From: UBA1447 sp964627535
GTDB taxonomy: Bacteria > Bacillota > Clostridia > Oscillospirales > Acutalibacteraceae
DNA length: 64,000 nt
Assembly (NCBI GenBank): GCA_964627535.1
Contig: CAZVJW010000003.1
Coordinates: 1-64,000 of the forward strand
Direction of reading: 5' to 3'
Shown here: positions 25,098 to 33,563 of the stretch, piece after piece
Layout: each line of letters starts with the position of its first letter
Numbering within the stretch: the first letter of the stretch is position 1
The notes under the pieces: generated by a model
Told to the model about the DNA's origin: nothing
The model's input: only the letters and a program-made list of their open reading frames with translations
The model's database searches: none
Made by a program: the position numbers and the translations under genes

Positions 25098-25883
25098 GTG
25101 AAGTTTTCGTTTATGAGTTTTTCAACGCCCGAACTCAATTTCGAACAAACGCTTGAAATTGCCAAGCAATACGGTTTTCAGGGCATTGAGCCGCGGATGA
25201 GCAGCGGGCATAAGCACGGCATAGAGTTGGAAGCATCAAAACAGGATATTAAAGATTTCAGACTGAAAAGCGAGGCAAGCGGAATCGCGATCTGCTGCCT
25301 GGCGACAAGCTGCATGTTTTCGGACCCGGAGACTGCTGCCGGGAATGTTGAAACCGCAAAACGCACTGTCGAATTGGCAAACGAAACAGGCGCGCCTGTT
25401 ATCAGGGTTTTTGGCGGAGGCATACCCGACGGTTGCCCGCGTGAAAAGAGTTTTGAGCTGATTGTCGAATCGCTCGGAAAACTGGCGGATATCGGGCAAA
25501 GCAATGTCACGGTCTGCATGGAAACGCACGACAGCTGGTGCGACGCAAAGATGGTTGCGGACATCATGAAAGCCGTTGATAAACCATCCATCGCAGTTAA
25601 CTGGGATATCATGCATCCCGCGCTAAGGGCCGGATATTCGATGCAGGATGCATATGACGCTTTAAAACAGTGGATAAAACATGTTCATGTGCACGACGGC
25701 AGAATAACAGGCGGCAAACTGACGCTGCTGCCTGTCGGCGAAGGAGATGTTGACCACAAAAACGCGCTGGCCCTTCTTAAGGAGTCGGGATATGCGGGAT
25801 ATATCAGCGGCGAGTGGATTAATTGGGAGCCATATGATGTTCATCTGCCGCGCGAACTCAAAACAATGAAAACTTACCTGTAA
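25098..25883 (+). CDS. Sugar phosphate isomerase/epimerase (TIM barrel)
   Basis: A 261-residue xylose isomerase-like TIM barrel. Blocks are GFQGIEPRMSSGHKHG, VIRVFGGGIPDG, VCMETHDSWCDAKMV, VNWDIMHPALRAG, WIKHVHVHDGRI and YISGEWIN, with the usual Glu, Asp and His metal ligands. GTG 25098 is the start, with ATGGAGGG upstream. It is followed after 42 bases by a UroD-family gene and then a Gfo/Idh/MocA gene. It is probably a sugar or cyclitol epimerase or isomerase. Confidence 0.85.
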   Translation: MKFSFMSFSTPELNFEQTLEIAKQYGFQGIEPRMSSGHKHGIELEASKQDIKDFRLKSEASGIAICCLATSCMFSDPETAAGNVETAKRTVELANETGAPVIRVFGGGIPDGCPREKSFELIVESLGKLADIGQSNVTVCMETHDSWCDAKMVADIMKAVDKPSIAVNWDIMHPALRAGYSMQDAYDALKQWIKHVHVHDGRITGGKLTLLPVGEGDVDHKNALALLKESGYAGYISGEWINWEPYDVHLPRELKTMKTYL

Positions 25884-25925
25884 AATTCCGAAATTGCAAT
25901 GCGATCAATAAAGGAGAGCGGAACA

Positions 25926-27098
25926 ATGAAAAAAAACGCATATACCCCGGCCGAACGCCTTAAAGCCGCACTTGACCATAGAGAGCCTGACAAAATTCCG
26001 CTTGACTTGGGCAGCACGAAAGTCACCGGAATCAACATAAAAGCTTATAACAATTTTCTTGCCTTCAAAGGCTGGCAGGCTTTGGACGAAAGCCCGAAAA
26101 TATCGGACACGGTTCAGCAGCTGGCGGTTGTGGGGGAGGATGTTCTTGTTAAATTAGGCGTTGACACAAGAGGGCTGATGACAAGTGCGCCTGCCGGATT
26201 CAAACCGGTATATACCGGGGACGAAAAATATACGGCGTTCACCGACGATTGGGGGATCTCCTGGCGGATGCCGAAGGAAAACGGCCGTTATTTTGATTTG
26301 TGCGGCCACCCGCTTGCCGGCGATATTGAAATACCGGAATTGGAGAAATACCCGTGGCCTGACCCGCGGGAAAGTTCGGTAACAGCGAACTTCCCGGCGC
26401 GGATAGCGGATTTGGGCGTGAACGGCGGCTACGGGCTTGTCCTGAACGGATTCACCTCCGGAATATTCGAAATGGGGCTGCGGCTAAGGGGATTTGAGCA
26501 GTTTTTTATGGATATTTATATAAATCCAGGTTTGACGGATGCCTTGCTTGACAAGTTGGTTGAGTTGAAATGCGCTTACTGGGAAAGGACGCTGGGTTTG
26601 TTCGGCGATAAAATACTTGTCGCGGTCGAGGCGGACGACCTCGGCACGCAAAACAGCCAGCTGATTTCACCGGAAATATATAGGAAAATCCTCAAACCGC
26701 GGCATAAAGAGATTATTACATTTATCAAGAAAAAAGCGCCGCATGTCAAGGTGTTTCTGCATTCCTGCGGCGCGGTAAGGCCGCTGATTCCGGATTTTAT
26801 AGAAGCGGGTGTGGATATATTGAACCCTGTCCAGGTCGCGGCGAAAGATATGGAACCAAAGGCGCTGAAAAAAGACTTCGGAGACTGTATTACATTTTGG
26901 GGCGGGGCAGTGGATACACAAAAAACATTACCGTCCGGTACGCCGGAAGAGGTAAAAAACGAAGTGAAAAGAAGAATTGAGGACTTGGCACCGTCCGGAG
27001 GATTTGTTTTTAACGCCATTCACAATATTCAGGCGGATGTGCCGCCTCAAAATATCGAAGCGATGTTCGAAGCGCTGAGCCAATACGGGATATATTAA
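25926..27098 (+). CDS. Uroporphyrinogen decarboxylase family protein
   Basis: A 390-residue UroD-superfamily protein. YTPAERLKAALDHREPDKIP at the start and the C-terminal blocks LHSCGAVRPLIPDFIEAGVD, GGAVDTQKTLPSGTPEEV and GGFVFNAIHNIQADVPPQN are typical. The group includes true UroD, MtaA-type corrinoid methyltransferases and many uncharacterised catabolic proteins. Heme genes are absent nearby and the context is sugar-like, so heme synthesis is unlikely. ATG 25926 has AAAGGAGAG upstream. It lies between a TIM-barrel isomerase and a Gfo/Idh/MocA gene. Confidence 0.85.
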   Translation: MKKNAYTPAERLKAALDHREPDKIPLDLGSTKVTGINIKAYNNFLAFKGWQALDESPKISDTVQQLAVVGEDVLVKLGVDTRGLMTSAPAGFKPVYTGDEKYTAFTDDWGISWRMPKENGRYFDLCGHPLAGDIEIPELEKYPWPDPRESSVTANFPARIADLGVNGGYGLVLNGFTSGIFEMGLRLRGFEQFFMDIYINPGLTDALLDKLVELKCAYWERTLGLFGDKILVAVEADDLGTQNSQLISPEIYRKILKPRHKEIITFIKKKAPHVKVFLHSCGAVRPLIPDFIEAGVDILNPVQVAAKDMEPKALKKDFGDCITFWGGAVDTQKTLPSGTPEEVKNEVKRRIEDLAPSGGFVFNAIHNIQADVPPQNIEAMFEALSQYGIY

Positions 27099-27113
27099 AA
27101 AGGAGATGCTGAA

Positions 27114-28145
27114 ATGTCTTTTAAAACAGCGATACTCGGTTACGGAAGAAACGGAAGCACCATGCACGCGGGAGCGATTGAGCTCCTGCCGGATTTTGAA
27201 CTGACTGCCGTGTGCGATATTGACCCGGAAGCCCGAGCGAAAGCTTTTGACCGTTTTCAGTGCCGGCTGTATGAAGATTACCGGCAGATGCTGAAGGACG
27301 AAGAGCTTGACCTGGTCGTCATCGTGACTAAAAGCAGCCAGCATGCAAAGATGGCCTGTGACTGCCTTGATGCCGGTAAAAATGTTTTGGTGACCAAACC
27401 GTGGGCTCTAAATGCCGGCGAAGCCCGGGAGATGATTGCGGCGGAAAAAAGGAGCGGAATGCTTTTAATGCCATGGCTTCCGGCAAGAACCGCCTGCGAC
27501 CTTTCGCGCGCAAAGGAACTGATCGCTTCGGGCGCTATCGGCAAAGTGTTTCAAATCAGGCGGTCGGAATACAGCTTCGGCTTGAGAAACGACTGGCAGA
27601 CGCTCAAAGAATTCGGCGGCGGATACCTTCTTAACTGGGGGCCGCATCTTGTTGACCAGCCGCTTCGGCTTGCGGGCAGCCCCGTTCAGTCCGTTTATGC
27701 CGAAATGAAGCAATTGAACAACCCCGGCGATGTCGAGGATATGTTTTACGCAGTGATGAAAACTCAAGACGGAACGGTTGTTATCTCCGAATGGAGCATG
27801 GCTGCGGGCAACCTGCCCGGATGGGTTATTCAGGGCGACAGGGGAACCATTCAGATTTACGGCAATAAAATCGAGATTTACAAAGCTGCGCTGCCGGAAG
27901 TCATTGATGAAAAGGCATACAGGCAGGTAATGAAGATTGAAAAAACCATCGAGGAAATCAACGATAAGAATGAATTCGACGATTCGACTCTTTACGGAGA
28001 CACCGCAGAAGTCTACCGGAGAATAGCCGGCGCGCTGGCGGGTAAAGAAAATTATTTTATTTCGCCGGAGAGCGCGCTCGAGCTCACAAAAACGCTTGAC
28101 GCAATAAGAAAATCGGCAGAAACGGGACAAGTCGTTATAAAATGA
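27114..28145 (+). CDS. Gfo/Idh/MocA family oxidoreductase
   Basis: A 343-residue dehydrogenase. The Rossmann motif is ILGYGRNGSTMHAGA (residues 7-21), VTKPWALNAGEA near 96 replaces the usual EKP, and GGGYLLNWGPHLVDQPLRLAG near 163 is the catalytic-domain block. It begins 15 bases after the UroD-family gene (AAAAAGGAGATG) and ends the operon. The substrate is unknown. Confidence 0.87.
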   Translation: MSFKTAILGYGRNGSTMHAGAIELLPDFELTAVCDIDPEARAKAFDRFQCRLYEDYRQMLKDEELDLVVIVTKSSQHAKMACDCLDAGKNVLVTKPWALNAGEAREMIAAEKRSGMLLMPWLPARTACDLSRAKELIASGAIGKVFQIRRSEYSFGLRNDWQTLKEFGGGYLLNWGPHLVDQPLRLAGSPVQSVYAEMKQLNNPGDVEDMFYAVMKTQDGTVVISEWSMAAGNLPGWVIQGDRGTIQIYGNKIEIYKAALPEVIDEKAYRQVMKIEKTIEEINDKNEFDDSTLYGDTAEVYRRIAGALAGKENYFISPESALELTKTLDAIRKSAETGQVVIK

Positions 28146-28164
28146 TAATGCCGAATTAAAACAG

Positions 28165-28193
28165 GTGACAAAATCTTCGTTTTGTGGTATAAT
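28165..28193 (+). promoter_or_regulatory. Promoter of the metallophosphoesterase gene
   Basis: GTGACA (28165-28170) and TATAAT (28188-28193) are spaced by 17 bases. The transcript would start near 28200. Confidence 0.65.
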
Positions 28194-28205
28194 ATAGATT
28201 AGAAA

Positions 28206-28240
28206 AAGGACGATTCTACAGTAATTTTAGAACCGTCCTT
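28206..28240 (+). promoter_or_regulatory. Hairpin at the 5' end of the phosphoesterase transcript
   Basis: AAGGACGATTCTA pairs with TAGAACCGTCCTT (one mismatch). It would be the first structure in the RNA. Either it acts as a stability or attenuation element, or it terminates minus-strand readthrough (T-rich on that side). Confidence 0.5.
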
Positions 28241-28266
28241 CACTTATTGATTGGAGGATATCATCA

Positions 28267-28977
28267 ATGACTTATGTTATAAGCGATCTTCACGGTTGCT
28301 TTGAATACTGGGAAATGATGCTTTTTGAGATAGGTTTTACGCACGATGATGAGATATATGTCCTGGGCGATATTGTTGACAGAGGTAATGAGCCTGTCCG
28401 GCTGTTGTTCGACATGCTTACGCGCCCGAATGTGTTCCCGATACTTGGCAATCACGAATTCAGCTTGTTGGATGTTGTCAGAAAATTGCCTTTCGATGCT
28501 GACATAAACAATTTCATGGAGCATTTGGAAGAAGACACGCTTACAAGCCTGGCTATGTGGGTGTGCGACGGCGGCAGGGTTACGCTTCAACAGTATTTAG
28601 ATTTAAAAAAGCAAGGAAGGGAAATAATCCTTGATTATTTACGGGAGTTTGAACTGTATGATGAAATCACCGTCAATGATAAAGAATTTGTGCTGACACA
28701 CAGCGGGCTGATGAACTTTTCCTCCGAAAGGGAACTTGCATCATATTCCTGTGGGGAGTATCTGTTTGACCGCCCGGCTTTCAATAAGAAGTTTTATGAG
28801 TATAAAACCATCATTTTCGGACATTCACCGACTTTTATATATCCGGAAAATCCTGAAAAAGGCAGAATTCTGCATGGCGAAACCTATATCAACATTGATT
28901 GCGGATGTGTGTTCAGAGAGCAGGGAGGCAGACTCGGATGTCTCAGGCTTGACGATTTCAAAGAGTTCTATGTATAA
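28267..28977 (+). CDS. Serine/threonine-phosphatase-like metallophosphoesterase
   Basis: A 236-residue calcineurin-like phosphoesterase. Metal motifs are SDLHG (residues 6-10), GDIVDRG (35-41), GNHEF (60-64), LTHSGLM and FGHSPTF. The spacing resembles the PrpE/ApaH-like group, which hydrolyses phosphoproteins or dinucleoside polyphosphates. ATG 28267 follows GGAGGATATC. It is transcribed alone from its own promoter. The natural substrate is uncertain. Confidence 0.87.
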   Translation: MTYVISDLHGCFEYWEMMLFEIGFTHDDEIYVLGDIVDRGNEPVRLLFDMLTRPNVFPILGNHEFSLLDVVRKLPFDADINNFMEHLEEDTLTSLAMWVCDGGRVTLQQYLDLKKQGREIILDYLREFELYDEITVNDKEFVLTHSGLMNFSSERELASYSCGEYLFDRPAFNKKFYEYKTIIFGHSPTFIYPENPEKGRILHGETYINIDCGCVFREQGGRLGCLRLDDFKEFYV

Positions 28978-28992
28978 CAGGTTTAACCTCTT

Positions 28993-29127
28993 ATACTAAT
29001 CCCGATTATAAAACCTCCATGAAATCAAGCAAAAGCTTTGATTTATACTATTCTCCATTTTAATGCAGAATAGTATTATGCTGTTTTTCGCGGATTTTTT
29101 AGTTAGGTTTTTATGAGTGATTAGTAT
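28993..29127. repeat. MITE-like element, type A, with nested palindrome
   Basis: The ends are ATACTAATC (28993-29001) and GATTAGTAT (29119-29127). It shares ATTATAAAACCTCCATGAAA with 9927-10030. A second palindrome, ATACTATTCT...AGAATAGTAT (29045-29076), is inserted in the core. Confidence 0.7.
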
Positions 29128-29139
29128 GATATAAAAGTA

Positions 29140-29191
29140 CAACAGCCCGGTTATTTAACCGGGCGGCCCGATTGTTTCAATCGGGCTGTTG
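29140..29191. terminator. Composite hairpin, probable terminator
   Basis: CAACAGCCC (29140-29148) pairs with GGGCTGTTG (29183-29191). Two inner hairpins, CCCGGTT/AACCGGG and GCCCGATTG/CAATCGGGC, are also possible. It follows the chagasin-type gene on the minus strand. Confidence 0.6.
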
Positions 29192-29227
29192 GAGTTATGA
29201 AAAATATGCATTTTAGCCGTAAACCGG

Positions 29228-29605
29228 TTACGCTGCTGAAATTCTGCCGTTTGCAACCGTGAAGGTGTAGTTGACAATTTCGGCTGCGCTGTCCTTGCCT
29301 TCCCATGTTCGCATGTAAAAAAAGGTCAGTGTGGCCTCGCCGTCGGCAACCGGGGCAAAAATATAAGTGTAAGTGCCTCCTGCGCCGACAACCGGCGTTA
29401 TCGAGAACGGCTGCCTGTAGTATTCATCGGCGATTTTAACAACGCCTTCTTTGTCCATCTCGCAAACCCAGGTATAACCTGTTGACGGATTGGCGTCAAA
29501 TGAAATTTTCACCGTGTTTGCAGCTGCCGGCATAATCCAGGCAATAACCGATAGAACCAGAGACAAAATGGCTGCGATGATTCTAATAAAAAATGTGTTA
29601 ATCAT
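29228..29605 (-). CDS. Secreted chagasin-type (I42) protease inhibitor
   Basis: A 125-residue exported protein. An N-terminal hydrophobic signal segment (residues 3-27) ends near AAANT. The mature part has the three chagasin loops: NPSTGYTW, then GAGGTYTYIF, and RTWEG in the place of the usual RPWE. Chagasins inhibit papain-family cysteine proteases. ATG 29605 is preferred over 29614, because AAGGAG directly abuts the latter and lies 9 bases from the former. It lies 30 bases downstream of an ATC-hydrolase-like gene. The inhibitor may protect the cell surface in a protease-rich habitat (inference). Confidence 0.8.
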   Translation of the reverse strand: MINTFFIRIIAAILSLVLSVIAWIMPAAANTVKISFDANPSTGYTWVCEMDKEGVVKIADEYYRQPFSITPVVGAGGTYTYIFAPVADGEATLTFFYMRTWEGKDSAAEIVNYTFTVANGRISAA

Positions 29606-29634
29606 GTTTGACATCTCCTTTTCAGATTGGAATA

Positions 29635-30258
29635 TTACGGCTGTTTGAGGCGGAAGTTAAAATCGCAAAAATCATCTCCAGCTCCGATTGTATGTTCTCG
29701 GCTGAAATCAATCTCAGGCTGGTGCCTGTCAAAATAAAGCGCGTCACCCGTGCAAAAAGCATCTTTTAATTCGGGATGCCCCGCAGCGGTTATCAGTTCA
29801 ACGAGGCGGCAGCGCTCAATGCAAAACGAAAAATCGTTTTCTCCCGCTTTGGTGATTTCCCAGTCGGAATTGGGAAAACGGTTGATGATTTCGCACAGGG
29901 TTTCTTTCCTTTGGCTTGTGTTCATCGATTTAATTCTTTCTTTTGTAAGCGATGGTATAAGGCAGTTAAGCTGCGTTATCGCGGATTCGGTAATAACTTC
30001 CCGGACAGTATCCTGAGCCTTATAGGGGGAGGTAATAAGCAAAAGTTCCCGGTATAACAAAATTGCGTCGCCGATAAGCTTGCGGGATTCAATATCTTTT
30101 ATTTCGGTAGCCGGCGGCATTTTATCCCATGGTTCTCCCTTTTTTTGCCTTGCCGAAAGCTTCGGAAGAATATGGATGATTCCTTTGATGTCAAGCCTGT
30201 TTTTGAGTACTTTTACCGCGGTAAGCTTGATTTTTACTGTTAACAGCAATTGGTTCAT
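29635..30258 (-). CDS. L-2-amino-thiazoline-4-carboxylic acid hydrolase-like protein
   Basis: A 207-residue cytoplasmic protein. The C-terminal part, from about residue 135, has FSFCIERCRLVELITAAGHP, CTGDALYFDRHQPEIDFSRE and IGAGDDFCDFNFRL. This is the Cys/Asp pattern of the ATC hydrolase family (PF14196), with conserved GxDxCDF near the end. The N-terminal ~130 residues are helical and not diagnostic. True ATC hydrolases open a thiazoline ring to give cysteine; many relatives are untested. It is probably cotranscribed with the downstream chagasin-type gene. Confidence 0.65.
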   Translation of the reverse strand: MNQLLLTVKIKLTAVKVLKNRLDIKGIIHILPKLSARQKKGEPWDKMPPATEIKDIESRKLIGDAILLYRELLLITSPYKAQDTVREVITESAITQLNCLIPSLTKERIKSMNTSQRKETLCEIINRFPNSDWEITKAGENDFSFCIERCRLVELITAAGHPELKDAFCTGDALYFDRHQPEIDFSREHTIGAGDDFCDFNFRLKQP

Positions 30259-30377
30259 TTGTTTTTCGCCGGCTTCTTTTATTATATTTTAGTTTTCAAT
30301 GGAAAACAGCAACAGGGTTTAACCTTGACACGGCTGTAGAGCAACATTGACTGTGCACCATATATCCGTTATATAAG

Positions 30378-31703
30378 TTATTTAACATCCAGGGTTGACA
30401 TTATCGGTTCGGACTGCATTGCGTATGCGTTTTCCGCGACAGCCTTCAGGGTGTAAGTGCCTTTTTCAAGCTTGCCGATGTTAACGCTGATTGTTTCGGG
30501 CGCAGGGACAAAATAATATCCGGAGAGAGCCCAAAAATTATTCATAGGATTACCATCCTTATCGCAGACATATACCCTGTAAATAAACACAATCTTTTCA
30601 TCCGTTGACTTCGCCGCCGGGATATTGACGCTGTAGGTGCAGTCAATGTTCTTTGTTGCCGAAACGGTTGTTCCGGCATTAAAAGCGGGAGCGGAGGAAC
30701 TTGCAGTCATTTGTTCCGGTGAATAAACGAAAGTGCTTTTATCCGACGGTTTTTCAATCATATATTCGCAAATATAAGTATCGGATATTAAATCATATCC
30801 ACGAAGCCTGACCCGGTTATTCGCGTCAGCCTCGACAACCCACATCTGAGCTGCGTTTGTGTTGTTTTTGGGGTGAACTGTTCTGACATCGTCAACCGTA
30901 AATTCAAAGTAGTTCAGTGAAGCGGTGCCGACCGCTGTGAAATCTCCCTGCCAAATTGATCTGGGGTCATTCAGGGGATAATGCGAATGCCCCGAAAAAT
31001 CAATTATCTGCGGATACTTCGAAAAAATTTCGTTGAACTCCGGGGTTCCCCACCCTTCACCCAAAGCTTCTCTGCTGCCATAGACCGTATCGGCAACATG
31101 CTCATGATGAGCGACAAAAACCGGTTTTGCAGGATCGTCTGCGACTGCCTCGGCAAGCTGCTCGTCAAGCCAAGTTAGCTGGGTTTCTGTATATTTTACA
31201 TCTGTGTCCTTATCATGTGTTGTCGATATGCCGATAAAATGAAAGCCGTTCAGCACATAATGATAATCCGTGGTCAGCCCCGACAGCGTTTCATAAAATG
31301 TCAGCGCGTCTTTCTTGTAAGTGCCGCAATCGTGGGATTTCGCAATGATTACCATCGGCTGCGTTTCTTTTTTGAGGTTTGCGTTTAGAACAGACTGGAA
31401 TGTCATAAACTGGAAACCTGCACCTGCGTCGGCGCTGTCACCCGCGAAGAGAACACCGTCAAGCTTTTTGTATTCCTTGTCGGCTTGGGCGATAGCGTAG
31501 CTTGTTTTCAGCATTTTTGCCATTCTGCGGCTTCTGATATCGTTATATGTCTTAACATGGACATCACTTGCGGCTGTAAACCTTAAAACGGGCGTGAAAT
31601 CGTCCGAAACCGTTTCGATTTCCGGAATGCGTATAAATAAACCCAGGAAATTAGTTGAAGCCGTGAACAGTGCCAAAATCATGGAAATCAGTTTTGTCGC
31701 CAT
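30378..31703 (-). CDS. Secreted calcineurin-like metallophosphoesterase
   Basis: A 441-residue exported phosphoesterase. A signal segment occupies residues 1-25. Metal-site blocks are AASDVHVK near 42, LFAGDSADAG near 88, KSHDC near 124 (Asp where GNHD/E is usual), VAHHEH near 202 and SGHSHYPLND near 240. After about residue 330 there is an all-beta C-terminal region that looks like a substrate- or wall-binding domain. ATG 31703 has GGAGGATATTT upstream; the frame is open further up but without family similarity. It is driven by a consensus promoter. Confidence 0.82.
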   Translation of the reverse strand: MATKLISMILALFTASTNFLGLFIRIPEIETVSDDFTPVLRFTAASDVHVKTYNDIRSRRMAKMLKTSYAIAQADKEYKKLDGVLFAGDSADAGAGFQFMTFQSVLNANLKKETQPMVIIAKSHDCGTYKKDALTFYETLSGLTTDYHYVLNGFHFIGISTTHDKDTDVKYTETQLTWLDEQLAEAVADDPAKPVFVAHHEHVADTVYGSREALGEGWGTPEFNEIFSKYPQIIDFSGHSHYPLNDPRSIWQGDFTAVGTASLNYFEFTVDDVRTVHPKNNTNAAQMWVVEADANNRVRLRGYDLISDTYICEYMIEKPSDKSTFVYSPEQMTASSSAPAFNAGTTVSATKNIDCTYSVNIPAAKSTDEKIVFIYRVYVCDKDGNPMNNFWALSGYYFVPAPETISVNIGKLEKGTYTLKAVAENAYAMQSEPIMSTLDVK

Positions 31704-31797
31704 AAATATCCTCCAAAATAAAATTATGAACAGTAAGCAAATCTGCAAGATGTAATCGTGCCGATGAATCGCTTAGTGATTTATTCCGTGGATATTA

Positions 31798-31826
31798 ATT
31801 ATAGGAAAAATGTGCGCTTGTGTCAA
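31798..31826 (-). promoter_or_regulatory. Promoter of the secreted phosphoesterase gene
   Basis: Minus strand: TTGACA (31821-31826), 17-base spacer, TATAAT (31798-31803). Both boxes match consensus. Confidence 0.75.
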
Positions 31827-31920
31827 GATCACTGTCCGAAACATGCGGTTCAATGTTCAATTAAGAAAAAATACCGATAAAATCATCTGAAAAATATTTA
31901 TTTTATTATGGCTTTTATTA

Positions 31921-31992
31921 TGGATATTCAAAAGATAAAATGGTATAATATACAAGTTGATTCATCTGCGCGTTGTGTATAAATAACGCGCA
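31921..31992 (+). promoter_or_regulatory. Promoter and leader hairpin of the PurF-like gene
   Basis: TATAAT is at 31944-31949, with a weak -35 TGGATA at 31921-31926. About 18 bases after the -10 box the RNA would form a strong hairpin, TGCGCGTT (31967-31974) with AACGCGCA (31985-31992), followed by AAATTCTTTT. This may be an attenuator or a stability hairpin. Confidence 0.5.
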
Positions 31993-32039
31993 AAATTCTT
32001 TTCACGGCAGTGATGAATATTTTTGAAGGAGTGTTGTTT

Positions 32040-33440
32040 TTGGGCGGATTTTTCGGAGTGGCCTCAAAGAACGATTGTGTAACAGATGTTTTTTTCGGTA
32101 CGGATTACCACTCACATTTAGGAACCAGCAAGGGCGGTATGGCCATTTGGACAGGTGACGGGTTCAACAGGGCAATTCACAACATCGAAACCACCGCGTT
32201 CCGAGCTAAATTTGAAATTGAACTGCCGAAAATTAAAGGCCATATGGGTATCGGATGTATCAGCGATATGGAACCGCAACCGTTAACAGTCAATTCGCAC
32301 CTCGGCCATTATGCCATCAGCACTGTCGGGAAAATCAACAATGTAGACGAAATAGTGGAAAAAGCTTTCGCAAACCCGAATGTCCATTTTTTAGAAATGA
32401 ATAAGGGCGGAATCAACCCGACGGAGCTTGTTTCTGTTATCATCGACCATGAAGATTCATTTAAAGACGGCTTGCTGAGAGCTCAGGAGCTGATTGACGG
32501 TTCCAGTTCAATTCTGCTTTTAACGCCGCAGGGAATCTACGCCTCAAGGGATAAGCTGGGCAGAACACCTTTGATGATAGGTAAGAAGGAAGATGCCTAC
32601 AGCGTTTCCTTTGAATCCTGCACGTTTGAGAATCTTGGTTACAAAATGTACTACGAACTCGGTCCCGGCGAAATTGTGCTCATGACGGCTGACGGAATAG
32701 AGCAAATATCGCCCCCAAAGGAAAAAATGCGGATATGTGCTTTTTTATGGGTTTATTACGGATATCCCTCCTCAACCTATGAGGGGATGAATGTTGAGGT
32801 TATGCGCTACAGAAACGGTGCGGCCATGGCGAAAAATGATCATGTGGAAATTGATATGGTTGCAGGCATACCGGATTCAGGGCTGGGTCACGCTATCGGT
32901 TATTCCAATGAGTCCAAAGTGCCGTTTGGCCGTCCTTTCGTCAAATATACACCTACCTGGGCAAGAAGTTTTATGCCTCAGGATCAAAAAATGAGAAACC
33001 TTGTCGCCAGAATGAAACTGATGCCGATACCGGAGCTTGTTTCAGGTAAGAGCCTGCTTTTCTGCGACGATTCGATAGTCCGCGGAACTCAGATGCGCGA
33101 AACCGTGGACCTTTTATACAGATGCGATGCCAAGGCGGTTCATATCAGACCCGCCTGCCCGCCGCTGGTATTCGGCTGCAAATATCTGAATTTTTCGGCT
33201 TCCCAGTCGATAATGGACCTTGCCGCAAGGCAGGCTATCAAAAAACTTGAGGGGAAAGTGCCGGAAGACTTGGATGAGTATTGTGACCCGCTAACAGAAA
33301 AGTACAACTGCATGGTTGAATGCATCTGCAAAAAACTCAATTTTTCAACACTGCAGTATCAAAATATATATGACATGATTGATGCTATCGGCATAGGCAA
33401 AGACAAAATCTGCACATATTGCTGGAACGGAAAAGAATAA
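32040..33440 (+). CDS. PurF-like amidophosphoribosyltransferase paralogue without the catalytic Cys
   Basis: A 466-residue protein built like PurF: an N-terminal class II glutamine-amidotransferase fold followed by a phosphoribosyltransferase domain. The PRPP loop is FCDDSIVRGT at residues 341-350. The start is TTG 32040, because AAGGAG at 32026-32031 is 8 bases upstream and the family N-terminus begins there. That N-terminus reads (M)GGFFGVASKND, so Gly stands where the Cys nucleophile (MCGIFG) should be. Glutaminase activity is therefore unlikely; it may use free ammonia or have another role. No other purine genes are nearby. Confidence 0.85.
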   Translation: MGGFFGVASKNDCVTDVFFGTDYHSHLGTSKGGMAIWTGDGFNRAIHNIETTAFRAKFEIELPKIKGHMGIGCISDMEPQPLTVNSHLGHYAISTVGKINNVDEIVEKAFANPNVHFLEMNKGGINPTELVSVIIDHEDSFKDGLLRAQELIDGSSSILLLTPQGIYASRDKLGRTPLMIGKKEDAYSVSFESCTFENLGYKMYYELGPGEIVLMTADGIEQISPPKEKMRICAFLWVYYGYPSSTYEGMNVEVMRYRNGAAMAKNDHVEIDMVAGIPDSGLGHAIGYSNESKVPFGRPFVKYTPTWARSFMPQDQKMRNLVARMKLMPIPELVSGKSLLFCDDSIVRGTQMRETVDLLYRCDAKAVHIRPACPPLVFGCKYLNFSASQSIMDLAARQAIKKLEGKVPEDLDEYCDPLTEKYNCMVECICKKLNFSTLQYQNIYDMIDAIGIGKDKICTYCWNGKE

Positions 33441-33471
33441 GCCAGCGAAGGGTATTTGGCACATGAAAAAT

Positions 33472-33513
33472 AACAAACACAGCGCGAACATTATCATCCG
33501 CGCTGTGTTTGTT
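33472..33513. terminator. Bidirectional terminator
   Basis: AACAAACACAGCGCG pairs with CGCGCTGTGTTTGTT, between the convergent PurF-like and CrtI-like genes. Confidence 0.85.
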
Positions 33514-33563
33514 TATGCCGCAAAAACTAACCGATCGGCGGTTTAATACCATTGCCGGGATGG

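Noticed and set aside
25926..27098. Heme-pathway uroporphyrinogen decarboxylase (hemE)
   Set aside because: No heme genes are nearby and the context is sugar isomerase and dehydrogenase genes; the superfamily is functionally broad.
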